Below, in pieces: positions 1-6,720 of a stretch of DNA of 9,068 bases. Source of the stretch: Desulfobacteraceae bacterium (lineage in GTDB: Bacteria; Desulfobacterota; Desulfobacteria; Desulfobacterales; Desulfosarcinaceae); NCBI GenBank assembly GCA_027025615.1, contig JALVQM010000432.1:1-9068 (forward strand). The letters run 5' to 3'. The notes below the pieces were generated by a model. The model was not told the origin of the DNA, searched no databases, and worked only from the letters and a program-made list of their open reading frames with translations. Position 1 is the stretch's first letter. The number at the start of each line of letters is the position of its first letter. The translations under genes and the position numbers were made by a program.

Positions 1-359
1 TTCTTCTCCAGTACTGCGCCGACATCGAAACGGTTTGCCTGGCTCCCCCTAGTGCATTTTACCCGCGGCCAAAAGTAGATTCAATGGTAGTCAGAATTAC
101 TTTCCGCAATCCTCCAGAACCATATCTGACCGATGAGAAATTACTCCGAAGGTTAGTCCAGGCTGCCTTTGGACGCCGTCGCAAAACATTGAAAAACTCC
201 CTGGCCGCCGGTTTACCTGAGCTTGATAACATTAACGCCCGCAAGTTACTTGTTGATGCCGGTATAGATCCACACCGTCGGGCGGAAACTTTATCCGTCA
301 ATGAATTTGTCCGGCTAACCAACCTTTTCCAAAAAACTTTTCAGGGCAACATTTCTTAA
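1..359 (+). CDS. rsmA: 16S rRNA (adenine1518-N6/adenine1519-N6)-dimethyltransferase RsmA (KsgA), 3' part only
   Basis: This is the C-terminal end of the enzyme that dimethylates two adjacent adenines in the 3'-terminal hairpin of 16S rRNA during small-subunit assembly. The gene enters from the left edge; its reading frame starts at base 3 and runs open to the TAA at 357-359. The visible residues begin LLQYCADIETVCLAPPSAFY and continue through PRPKVDSMVVRI. The segment with PP.AF.P.PKVDS is a hallmark of the RsmA/KsgA/Dim1 family just after the catalytic Rossmann domain. The rest is the small helical C-terminal domain, including FGRRRKTLKNSL and the family-typical ending with RAETLSVNEFVRL. 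The SAM-binding and catalytic NLPY-type motifs lie outside the window. The gene converges on the gap gene, leaving only 39 bp between the stop codons. An ATG at 84 lies inside this gene and is not its start. Family assignment is secure. Confidence 0.93.
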   Translation, partial: LLQYCADIETVCLAPPSAFYPRPKVDSMVVRITFRNPPEPYLTDEKLLRRLVQAAFGRRRKTLKNSLAAGLPELDNINARKLLVDAGIDPHRRAETLSVNEFVRLTNLFQKTFQGNIS

Positions 360-398
360 AAATTATGGTTTATCAAAAACAACGTTCTCTTCAGGTTT

Positions 399-1661
399 TC
401 ATAATGTTTCGGCTACTGTAACCGTCCGGTCTGCCAGCATGTTTACGTAGCTTCCATACTCGTTGTCGTACCAGCCATAGATCACAGCCTGGGTAACCTG
501 GGGCCGAATAATGGTGCTGTCCAACTTGTCTAGCACTGGTTTCGGAAGTCCTGAAACATTACGCAGGTCAATGGTCAGTTCGGCTGTCCGGGTATGGGTT
601 TCATGGCCTTCTATAATGGCGGCCGCTTTTGGCAAACCAATTATGTCACCGGATACATTCTGCTTCTCGGTGTAGCACAGGTATTCCTTGGGATCATGTT
701 CGGCCGCCTTCTTATATATAGAATTGATTGTCTCCCGAGTGATGTTTGGCTTGCCCAGCTCTTCCTGGAGACCCAACACCAGAATAATCAGCGAGCCGGT
801 GCTGGTGGGCACCCGGACCGACTCGGCAATAAAGCCGATATTTGCCATCTCCGGTATGACCAGGGCCAATGCTTTTGCCGCTCCGGTAGTGGTCAAGATA
901 ATATTATTTAAAATACTGCGATTTTTGCGAAGATCGGTCTTCCCTGTTTTGGGCAGCCGGTCCAGCACCTGCTGTGAACCTGTAGCGGCATGCACAGTGG
1001 CCATGGAGGCTGAAAGAATCCTCTGGGCACCGAATTTGTTCAGCAAAGGTTTCATCATGTGGGCCAGGCAGGTCGTGGTGCACGAAGCATTAGAGACAAG
1101 AACATGATGGCGTGGATCATAGTCTTCACCGTTGACCCCCATCACTGTGGTAATGGCGTCATGGGGCATGGAACGGCTCTTGTCTTTTATTTTAAAAGGC
1201 GCAGAAGCTATAACCTTGCGAGCCCCGGCTACCAGGTGACCACGCAGAGCCCCCTTGGGATCATCAGCCTCAACAGTGGGATCGAGAAACTTGCCGGTAG
1301 TATCCACAACGAGGTGTACTCCATGGCCCTGCCAATCTATCTGGGCTGGATTTCGGCTTTTGCGCAGGAAAGTAACCTTGACCCCGTCAACCAGCATACT
1401 GGAACCGGTCTCATCAATTTGCTCTATAACCGGACTGCCATTGTGGCCATAAAGGAAACCATGTAATGTGCCATAGGTCGAGTCACGCTCCAAATAATGG
1501 GCAATGTCTACCAAACCTGATCCTACCTGGCGCCCTATATTGACCACTATCTGGTCAAAATATTTCCTGGCCACGTGATGCCAAAGGGTCAGTTTGCCAA
1601 TCCGGCCAAAACCGTTTATCCCAAGAATCTTGCGGGCATCCTGTTTTTCAGAAGCGTTCAT
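399..1661 (-). CDS. gap: Glyceraldehyde-3-phosphate dehydrogenase, long divergent form (420 aa)
   Basis: GAPDH interconverts glyceraldehyde 3-phosphate and 1,3-bisphosphoglycerate in glycolysis/gluconeogenesis. The N-terminal dinucleotide-binding motif NGFGRIG is at residues 16-22. The active-site segment SNASCTTTCLA puts the catalytic Cys at 194 (canonical form SNASCTTNCLAP; here Asn and Pro become Thr and His). The partner His is 224 in HAATGSQ. TGAAKAL (259-265), R283 in VRVP and the C-terminal WYDNEYG (397-403) are all present, so catalysis and phosphate binding look intact. The protein is about 85 residues longer than the usual 330-340. The extra length lies near residues 72-90, around 130-142 and in the stretch about 335-390. 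The strand that normally ends in the NAD-selecting Asp reads VVNIGR here, without an acidic residue, so cofactor preference may be relaxed or shifted to NADP (inference). The ATG follows AAGGGGG at 1666-1672. It is the last gene of the PilZ/PPDK-like unit, 110 bp after its neighbour. The family is clear; the physiological direction is not. Confidence 0.9.
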   Translation of the reverse strand: MNASEKQDARKILGINGFGRIGKLTLWHHVARKYFDQIVVNIGRQVGSGLVDIAHYLERDSTYGTLHGFLYGHNGSPVIEQIDETGSSMLVDGVKVTFLRKSRNPAQIDWQGHGVHLVVDTTGKFLDPTVEADDPKGALRGHLVAGARKVIASAPFKIKDKSRSMPHDAITTVMGVNGEDYDPRHHVLVSNASCTTTCLAHMMKPLLNKFGAQRILSASMATVHAATGSQQVLDRLPKTGKTDLRKNRSILNNIILTTTGAAKALALVIPEMANIGFIAESVRVPTSTGSLIILVLGLQEELGKPNITRETINSIYKKAAEHDPKEYLCYTEKQNVSGDIIGLPKAAAIIEGHETHTRTAELTIDLRNVSGLPKPVLDKLDSTIIRPQVTQAVIYGWYDNEYGSYVNMLADRTVTVAETL

Positions 1662-1771
1662 ATATCCCCCTTGTCCGTCATCCCCGGTCCGTTGTCCCTT
1701 GTTCCGGCAAAATCTCCAATTAGATTATTATAAATATCAAGGCTCTGGTAAAGCTATCATTATTTATTGAA

Positions 1772-4700
1772 TCATAATATGCTCTGGTTCTCGTTGATCT
1801 TCATCTTTCCTTGATAGACCGTTCCCTGGCGTCCGTCAATACTGAGATAGTCGCCGCTTCCAAGCTTGATCCGGGCAAACCTGACAGTACGCAGTTTTTC
1901 ATCACAGACCATGTTTCCGCATCCAACCACGCATGTCTTACCCAGCCTGTGGGCAACAACCGCCGCATGGGAGGTCGCCCCGCCACGGGCCGTGAGCAAT
2001 CCATCGGCAGCATAAATTTCCTTTATGTCGTCAGGTACAGTATCGCCGCGCACAAGAATAAGGGTGGCCTCAGGTTCCACCCGACGCCAATAATCCATTT
2101 CTTCAAGGCTGAAAACTACTCTGCCACTCAGGGCCCCTCCGCTTACGCCGATACCGGAGCCAAGATAAACCGCTTTTTTCTCATCATCCGGATCAAAGGT
2201 AAAGACACTCTTGCGCTCACGAATGGTCATATCCCTGGACTGCAAAAGATAGAGATCATCGGCAGACCGGCTTTCAAAAGTAAATTCCATTTCCTGGGGA
2301 CTCCAGCCTTTTTCATAAACCAGCATCTTGGCCCAACGTTTCATGGTCTGATAAATCTCCGGGAAATGTGTCTCCAGGGTAATATCCGTATTGCGCATCT
2401 CTATTTCCTGCTGGTGCACAGAAATCGGAAGGGTCTGGACCAGTCCTGCCACAACATCCTCACCCTGATTCCCCAGGGCAAAATCACCCCATAAATTCAG
2501 GCTGTCTCCCGACCAGCGTGGATTATGGGTAAAGATAACGCCTGTTCCGGAATCTTCCGATACATTACCATAAACCATGGCCTGGACAGTGACGGCAGTG
2601 CCCCAGTCGTCAGATATACCCATTATTTTGCGATAGGTACGCGCTTTTTTTGACTCCCAGGAATCAAGAACGCTTTTAATGGTAATTAAAAGCTGCTCAA
2701 ACGGATCATCGGGAATGCTGTGGCCGTAATCCTGGATGAGGTTTTTATAAGCAAGGGCAATCTTGCGCATCTGTTCTCCGCTAAACCCTCTTTTAAGGGG
2801 TATGCCCATCTTGTTTTTAAATTCGCTGATTACATTATCAAAATCGTCCCTCTCCATTGACTTTGACATACCAAAACACTGCAAAAAACGACGGTAGCAA
2901 TCCCAGGCAAACCAGGCATTGCCTGTTCTGGCGGCCAGGCCGGCGGCTACTTCCTCGTTAATCCCCACATCCAGGAAAGTATCCATCATTCCCGGCTGTG
3001 AAATTGACGAGCCACTGCGCACTGACAATAACAATGGATTGCCGGGATCTCCAAAGTTTTTCCCGGTTGCCTTTTCCATGGCCTGGATGTGTCCAGCAAC
3101 CTGTTCCTTGAAATTTTGCTCTGCGGCCGGAAATGAATCAATAATATCCCGGCAACGAAAGACCTCGGTTGTGATTATAAATCCTGTGGGAATGCGTAAT
3201 CCCAGATTTTTCAGTTTAAGCAGGTTTAACCCCTTGTTGCCCAGATAGATGATCCCGGTAGCCAGCCCATTTGGTCTTTCTAGCGATGTCATTGCCCGCT
3301 GGGGATCATAATTAAGCAAGAGCTGGAGCTTGGCCTTGGGCAATTTGCTGGACTGGTTGAAAAGGGTATTCAAAATACGGCTGAGAAAAATATCGAGCTG
3401 CTGGAGTCCCAAAGACATGGCTATCCGGTCCCGAAAAAAAATTTCAGAGACCCGGTGATGAAGTTTGACCGTATCCTCAACGCACTCTGATGGAAGAAAT
3501 TTTACCTGAATCCGGTCAGGACTCAACCGTTCCAGGATTCGCGTCAGGTTATCTCCGTGCACATTGTTAAAATAGTCATGGATGATGTTTCTTACAGCCT
3601 GGGCGAATCCTTTGAAAATATCCAGGTACTGGGTGAAACTAAAGCCTTTGACTTCCAGGGAATGGGCCAGCAAATCAAGTTGCCGTTCAAGCTCAACAGA
3701 TGAGATACCATCTATTTTTAATGCCTTATCAAACAACATCAGTCGATCATATATCTGGTAACATGTTGCCTTGGTGATCAGGCTGAGTTCTATTCCGGAA
3801 ATCAATTCTTCAAACAACACGTTGACAAGGGCTTCCAGGCGCAGGGTTAACCCCATGGCATCGAATTTCAATTCATGATAGCTACCGTACATTGATGGAA
3901 TATCGACCGTGAAATGCCTTTTTTTGTAAATATCTTCTTTTACCTGGTAAGATTGATCCGATAGAATCAATTCCTTAAGACGTTCCATAAAATCAAGCAG
4001 TTTAAACACCCGGCTTTTCAAATCATGTTCGTCAAGAGCGACCCTGAGTCTTTCCAGGTCCGGAAAAGCTTCTGCCGCCAATTGATCTATGTGTTGGTGG
4101 ATGTCGAAAAACTCCAAGTTATATTTCTGGTTAAGCAACTTGTAAAATTCCACCAGCAGCAGGACCCGCTGGCGATCAACCGGCTCAACATCGCGACACT
4201 TGTTTACATGTTCAGCCAATTTATCCTGATCCAGGTCAAGCAAGCCTCTGGGGATCTGAACACCTTGAGCTTCAATGTGTTTTATGACCTTCTGGACTCC
4301 GTCTACAAATTCACCATCTTGTTCGACCTGTTCATAAATGTTCGGCGGCATATAGGCAGCCAAGCCCTCTTTGTTCCCGGTCGCCCAGAAATGAATTGTA
4401 GCTTCCATAAAATCAAGGATCTGGTTGCTGCTTTCAACATGGCTTTGCTTGCGCAAAAAATGAATCAAGGGATCACGACGATGACATAGCTCGTCTATAC
4501 TGGTCGATATCTCGCGCAGCTGTCCCTCTGCCCCGATATCGTTGAAGTAAGCCGGAAATAATCGCAACAACTGTTTTGCCAGATTGTAGACAGGAGCAAT
4601 TTCAGAATTAAGAAAACGGGTTATATCCCGGCCAAACAAATCGGTGTCTTTGATAAAAACACCGCTGACCGCCAAATGCACTATGAGACTGGACAGCAGG

Positions 4701-5956
4701 CGCGTCGACCATTTGGGGCTCATTTGAATCAGTTCCATCCAGACTCGTATATTCTGGATGTGCGCCGGGTTGACCTTTATCTGCCAATCATTACCCACCC
4801 CTTGGAGCCCGGGGGTCTGAAACTCCAGCTCAACAATCCTGGTTATCAGATAAGCCACAAGTTCAGCATCACCGGTCCGGTATACATTGCGCCCTAAGCT
4901 AAGAACACAGGTCAGAGTTGTTGCCGGGAAATCGCCGATAGCATGTTGCAGCACAGGAAAAGTTCTATCAATTAATCTAAAAATTTCCTTATGGTCACGA
5001 TCTGCGATAAGTCTGTCCAGGGTACGATTTATATCCCGCAAGACATCTTCATGCAGTACAGCCAGCCCTGAAATATTCATCATGTGAAAAAGGAAAAGCA
5101 CCTTCCAGTGAATGCCTGTACGCGGGTTTACGGCTGTATGTTCCAACTGTTGAGCAATGCGGCGGTAAGACCTGACAATATCGTTAAAATCAGGCAACTC
5201 CAACATCGATTGCAATATTTCGATCCCTGGCGAACCTGCAGTACGCAGCATTTCAAGGCGTTGCCGGTATCGCAGAATAGCTTCGTGGGTTATGCTTGCC
5301 AATGCCTTATCCAAAACAAGGGGTATTTTGCTGTCAGTACACTGTTGCCGGAACCATTGCTTGGGATCGTCGATCTTGAGCCAGTAATCATAGGCTTTTT
5401 GTAAATATCGCTCCAACAAACCATGCAGGCCATTGAGCTTGTCTGTAGATATATGCTCCAATTCAAGCGCGGCCTTCACCAGGCGTTTGATTGAAAAGTA
5501 ACTTTTGACAAAAAGAAAAAAAATATCGTCATCAAGGGTAGCAATTCTATGCATACTGGCCACGACCAGCTCCAGGAAATGCTTGTTTTCACCAGCTTCA
5601 TTTAATATTTTCTGCAAGTAAAGCAGTAAATTATCAGCCGCATCAACTTTTACCCCGGCTGGTTTTTCAACCTCCAGTGCTTTAAAAAATAAATCTATGA
5701 TTTTCGACGCAGCAACAACTCCCTGGGGGTGTTGCAAAAAAAGGTGAAAATAGTTCAATCCAAGACTGCGGGCTTCGCTTACAATAAATTGCCAGTTTTT
5801 ATAAGGATGGGAGACTTCGACCAAAAAACTGGACACCGATTGTCTGAGACCGAAATACTGGTCCATGACTTGCCTGATCGGCAAATATTCGGGATCTATC
5901 TCAACATCAACCTTGGTTCTTGCCAAGTTGATTTCAAGAGCCTGGGACTTGATCAT
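1772..5956 (-). CDS. PPDK-like ATP-grasp/phosphohistidine protein with about 900-residue N-terminal region and no PEP-binding domain
   Basis: This is a large (1394 aa), probably cytosolic phosphotransferase of the pyruvate phosphate dikinase/PEP synthase superfamily. Residues about 900-1245 are the ATP-grasp nucleotide-binding part. It has GNKGLNLLKLKNLG (Lys908), SVRSGS (Arg980) followed by PGMMDT, SEDSGTGVIFTHNP at 1133-1146, and EFTF...LLQSRD carrying Glu1224, Gln1239 and Arg1241. All match ATP-site positions of PPDK. Residues about 1265-1385 are the swivelling domain with TARGGATSHAAVVAH; His1330 is the phosphocarrier. The motif is closer to PPDK than to PEP synthase. The chain ends 65 residues after His1330, so the C-terminal PEP/pyruvate TIM barrel is absent. 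Residues 1 to about 900 are helix-rich and Leu-rich, with no signal peptide or membrane segment, and I do not recognise them. The start is set by GGAGG at 5963-5967, six bases before the ATG. It lies 108 bp after the PilZ gene and 110 bp before gap. ATP-driven phosphorylation of an unknown acceptor is inferred; it should not be labelled PEP synthase. Confidence 0.88.
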   Translation of the reverse strand: MIKSQALEINLARTKVDVEIDPEYLPIRQVMDQYFGLRQSVSSFLVEVSHPYKNWQFIVSEARSLGLNYFHLFLQHPQGVVAASKIIDLFFKALEVEKPAGVKVDAADNLLLYLQKILNEAGENKHFLELVVASMHRIATLDDDIFFLFVKSYFSIKRLVKAALELEHISTDKLNGLHGLLERYLQKAYDYWLKIDDPKQWFRQQCTDSKIPLVLDKALASITHEAILRYRQRLEMLRTAGSPGIEILQSMLELPDFNDIVRSYRRIAQQLEHTAVNPRTGIHWKVLFLFHMMNISGLAVLHEDVLRDINRTLDRLIADRDHKEIFRLIDRTFPVLQHAIGDFPATTLTCVLSLGRNVYRTGDAELVAYLITRIVELEFQTPGLQGVGNDWQIKVNPAHIQNIRVWMELIQMSPKWSTRLLSSLIVHLAVSGVFIKDTDLFGRDITRFLNSEIAPVYNLAKQLLRLFPAYFNDIGAEGQLREISTSIDELCHRRDPLIHFLRKQSHVESSNQILDFMEATIHFWATGNKEGLAAYMPPNIYEQVEQDGEFVDGVQKVIKHIEAQGVQIPRGLLDLDQDKLAEHVNKCRDVEPVDRQRVLLLVEFYKLLNQKYNLEFFDIHQHIDQLAAEAFPDLERLRVALDEHDLKSRVFKLLDFMERLKELILSDQSYQVKEDIYKKRHFTVDIPSMYGSYHELKFDAMGLTLRLEALVNVLFEELISGIELSLITKATCYQIYDRLMLFDKALKIDGISSVELERQLDLLAHSLEVKGFSFTQYLDIFKGFAQAVRNIIHDYFNNVHGDNLTRILERLSPDRIQVKFLPSECVEDTVKLHHRVSEIFFRDRIAMSLGLQQLDIFLSRILNTLFNQSSKLPKAKLQLLLNYDPQRAMTSLERPNGLATGIIYLGNKGLNLLKLKNLGLRIPTGFIITTEVFRCRDIIDSFPAAEQNFKEQVAGHIQAMEKATGKNFGDPGNPLLLSVRSGSSISQPGMMDTFLDVGINEEVAAGLAARTGNAWFAWDCYRRFLQCFGMSKSMERDDFDNVISEFKNKMGIPLKRGFSGEQMRKIALAYKNLIQDYGHSIPDDPFEQLLITIKSVLDSWESKKARTYRKIMGISDDWGTAVTVQAMVYGNVSEDSGTGVIFTHNPRWSGDSLNLWGDFALGNQGEDVVAGLVQTLPISVHQQEIEMRNTDITLETHFPEIYQTMKRWAKMLVYEKGWSPQEMEFTFESRSADDLYLLQSRDMTIRERKSVFTFDPDDEKKAVYLGSGIGVSGGALSGRVVFSLEEMDYWRRVEPEATLILVRGDTVPDDIKEIYAADGLLTARGGATSHAAVVAHRLGKTCVVGCGNMVCDEKLRTVRFARIKLGSGDYLSIDGRQGTVYQGKMKINENQSIL

Positions 5957-6016
5957 TTTTATCCTCCGGCAACAACAGGTCGCAACCGTAAGCTTCTAGA
6001 CCATGGCCGCCTGATA

Positions 6017-6049
6017 CCCGGCTTTGGAATTCCAGCTTTCCAGGCCGGG
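6017..6049. repeat. Intergenic inverted repeat (hairpin) between PilZ gene and PPDK-like gene
   Basis: CCCGGC at 6017-6022 pairs with GCCGGG at 6044-6049. The stem continues inward with a T-G and a T-A pair, one bulged T, then GGAA (6026-6029) with TTCC (6038-6041), leaving an 8-base loop. On the minus strand it sits 16 bases after the PilZ stop codon and about 60 bases before the next start codon. No T-tract follows it in the direction of transcription, so it is not a normal intrinsic terminator. An RNA-processing or 3'-end-stabilising element that separates PilZ expression from the large downstream gene is possible. Confidence 0.5.
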
Positions 6050-6064
6050 GATTCTAAAAATCCA

Positions 6065-6445
6065 TCAATCATACTGGCCCCTTACAAACCGCTCCTCATC
6101 TACAAAGCTTTGAATTGTGGTTTGCTGGAGCTGATCCAGATCCAGGAACCGGCAACCGACCGGTACCCTGCCGCCGTCTTCAGGCTTTCCTATCCATATT
6201 ACCTGAACCTTTACCCTGCCTTCCAGCAGGAAATTCGTGGCCCCAAAAATTTTTACTAAAACCAGTTCATTTCCAGGTCTTATACGTTCACTGTCAGACA
6301 TCATCATGGCACAGTTGAGGCCCCCGGCACTCAGATTTAACAACGGAGCATTGACCGACAAGCCATCCGGTAATTGGAAATTTCCGAAAAAGCCGTCTTC
6401 AATTGACCACTTTACGCGGGTATACTGTCTTTTTTCTGCAATCAT
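6065..6445 (-). CDS. Single-domain PilZ protein (probable cyclic-di-GMP receptor)
   Basis: This is a small (126 aa) soluble protein made of one PilZ domain. PilZ domains bind cyclic-di-GMP through an N-terminal RxxxR and a following (D/N)xSxxG motif. Both are present: RQYTR at residues 6-10 and NLSAGG at 37-42, so binding competence is likely. The later segment GRVPVGCRFLDLD is the usual closing beta-strand of the family. There is no partner domain, signal peptide or membrane segment, so it would act as an adaptor that contacts another protein or complex when the second messenger is bound. It is the first gene after the promoter at 6603-6631 and is followed by the PPDK-like gene and gap on the same strand. 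That makes these products candidate partners, though only by position. The start is ATG at 6445; the SD is modest (GGAG 11 bases upstream, GGGAAA directly before it). The target is unknown. Confidence 0.88.
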   Translation of the reverse strand: MIAEKRQYTRVKWSIEDGFFGNFQLPDGLSVNAPLLNLSAGGLNCAMMMSDSERIRPGNELVLVKIFGATNFLLEGRVKVQVIWIGKPEDGGRVPVGCRFLDLDQLQQTTIQSFVDEERFVRGQYD

Positions 6446-6602
6446 TTTCCCAAACTCTCCATTTATGTTGTAGTCCTGACTTTATTATGGTGGGCAACCG
6501 GTATCAGCATCAACTCATCATATTATGTACCCCGACGATAACATAAGACAGGCAAAGCCGGTTAGGAATAGAGAAAAAGAAAAGGCAACCTATTGATTAT
6601 TC
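6446..6602 (-). promoter_or_regulatory. Leader region of the PilZ/PPDK-like/gap unit
   Basis: About 150 bases lie between the expected transcription start and the PilZ ATG, which is long for a simple leader. On the minus strand it opens with a nearly pure pyrimidine tract (complement of 6564-6585). It then carries three imperfect copies of a motif ending in TTGCC: AGGTTGCC (near 6584-6591), AACCGGCTTTGCC (6551-6563) and ACCGGTTGCC (6494-6503). AACCGG and CCGGTT copies at 6496-6501 and 6558-6563 could also pair in the RNA. Very short reading frames occur just before PilZ, one ending in a TGA that overlaps the PilZ ATG. I recognise no known riboswitch family; regulatory function is inferred only from length and repeats. 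Confidence 0.3.
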
Positions 6603-6631
6603 AAGATAGTTAAAAACCACAAAATTGTCAA
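6603..6631 (-). promoter_or_regulatory. Sigma70-type promoter for the PilZ/PPDK-like/gap unit
   Basis: On the minus strand a perfect -35 hexamer TTGACA (complement of 6626-6631) is followed by a 17-base spacer and a -10 hexamer TATCTT (complement of 6603-6608, four of six consensus bases). Spacing is optimal and the surroundings are AT-rich. It sits about 25 bases downstream of the acsE terminator and points into the PilZ gene, so it fits the start of a new transcription unit. Transcription would begin near 6596. Confidence 0.65.
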
Positions 6632-6656
6632 TAGTAACGACTTGTTATAGATTTAT

Positions 6657-6693
6657 AAAAAAACCCCGGCAAGAATCGAATCTGACCGGGGTT
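6657..6693 (-). terminator. Rho-independent terminator after acsE
   Basis: AACCCCGG at 6662-6669 and CCGGGGTT at 6686-6693 form a perfect 8-bp GC-rich stem with a 16-base loop. On the minus strand the stem is followed directly by seven T residues (complement of 6657-6663, two of which can also pair). It starts 28 bases beyond the acsE stop codon, which is the expected position, and separates the acs genes from the PilZ unit. Confidence 0.88.
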
Positions 6694-6720
6694 AAGATGG
6701 GAAATAAAAGCTAAGGGGGA

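Noticed and set aside
360..405. ATTATG/CATAAT inverted repeat as a bidirectional terminator between rsmA and gap.
   Set aside because: Only six AT-rich base pairs with a loop over 30 bases, and one arm overlaps the gap stop region; too weak to call.
594..1466. Plus-strand open frames across the gap gene.
   Set aside because: They lie antisense to a well-supported GAPDH, have no RBS or recognisable domains, and overlap one another in different frames.
1727..1732. Perfect TATAAT on the minus strand as an internal promoter for gap.
   Set aside because: No -35-like hexamer at 15-18 bases upstream and no extended -10 TG; the region is simply AT-rich. A weak internal promoter cannot be excluded.
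5990..6032. Cluster of common cloning sites (AAGCTT, TCTAGA, CCATGG, GAATTC) resembling a vector polylinker.
   Set aside because: The sites lie in a normal intergenic gap with a natural hairpin and a natural RBS, the flanking genes are intact on both sides, and no vector backbone is visible. Chance is the better explanation.
6446..6602. Cyclic-di-GMP riboswitch in the leader of the PilZ gene.
   Set aside because: The conserved GEMM-type core elements are not recognisable; only generic repeats are present.
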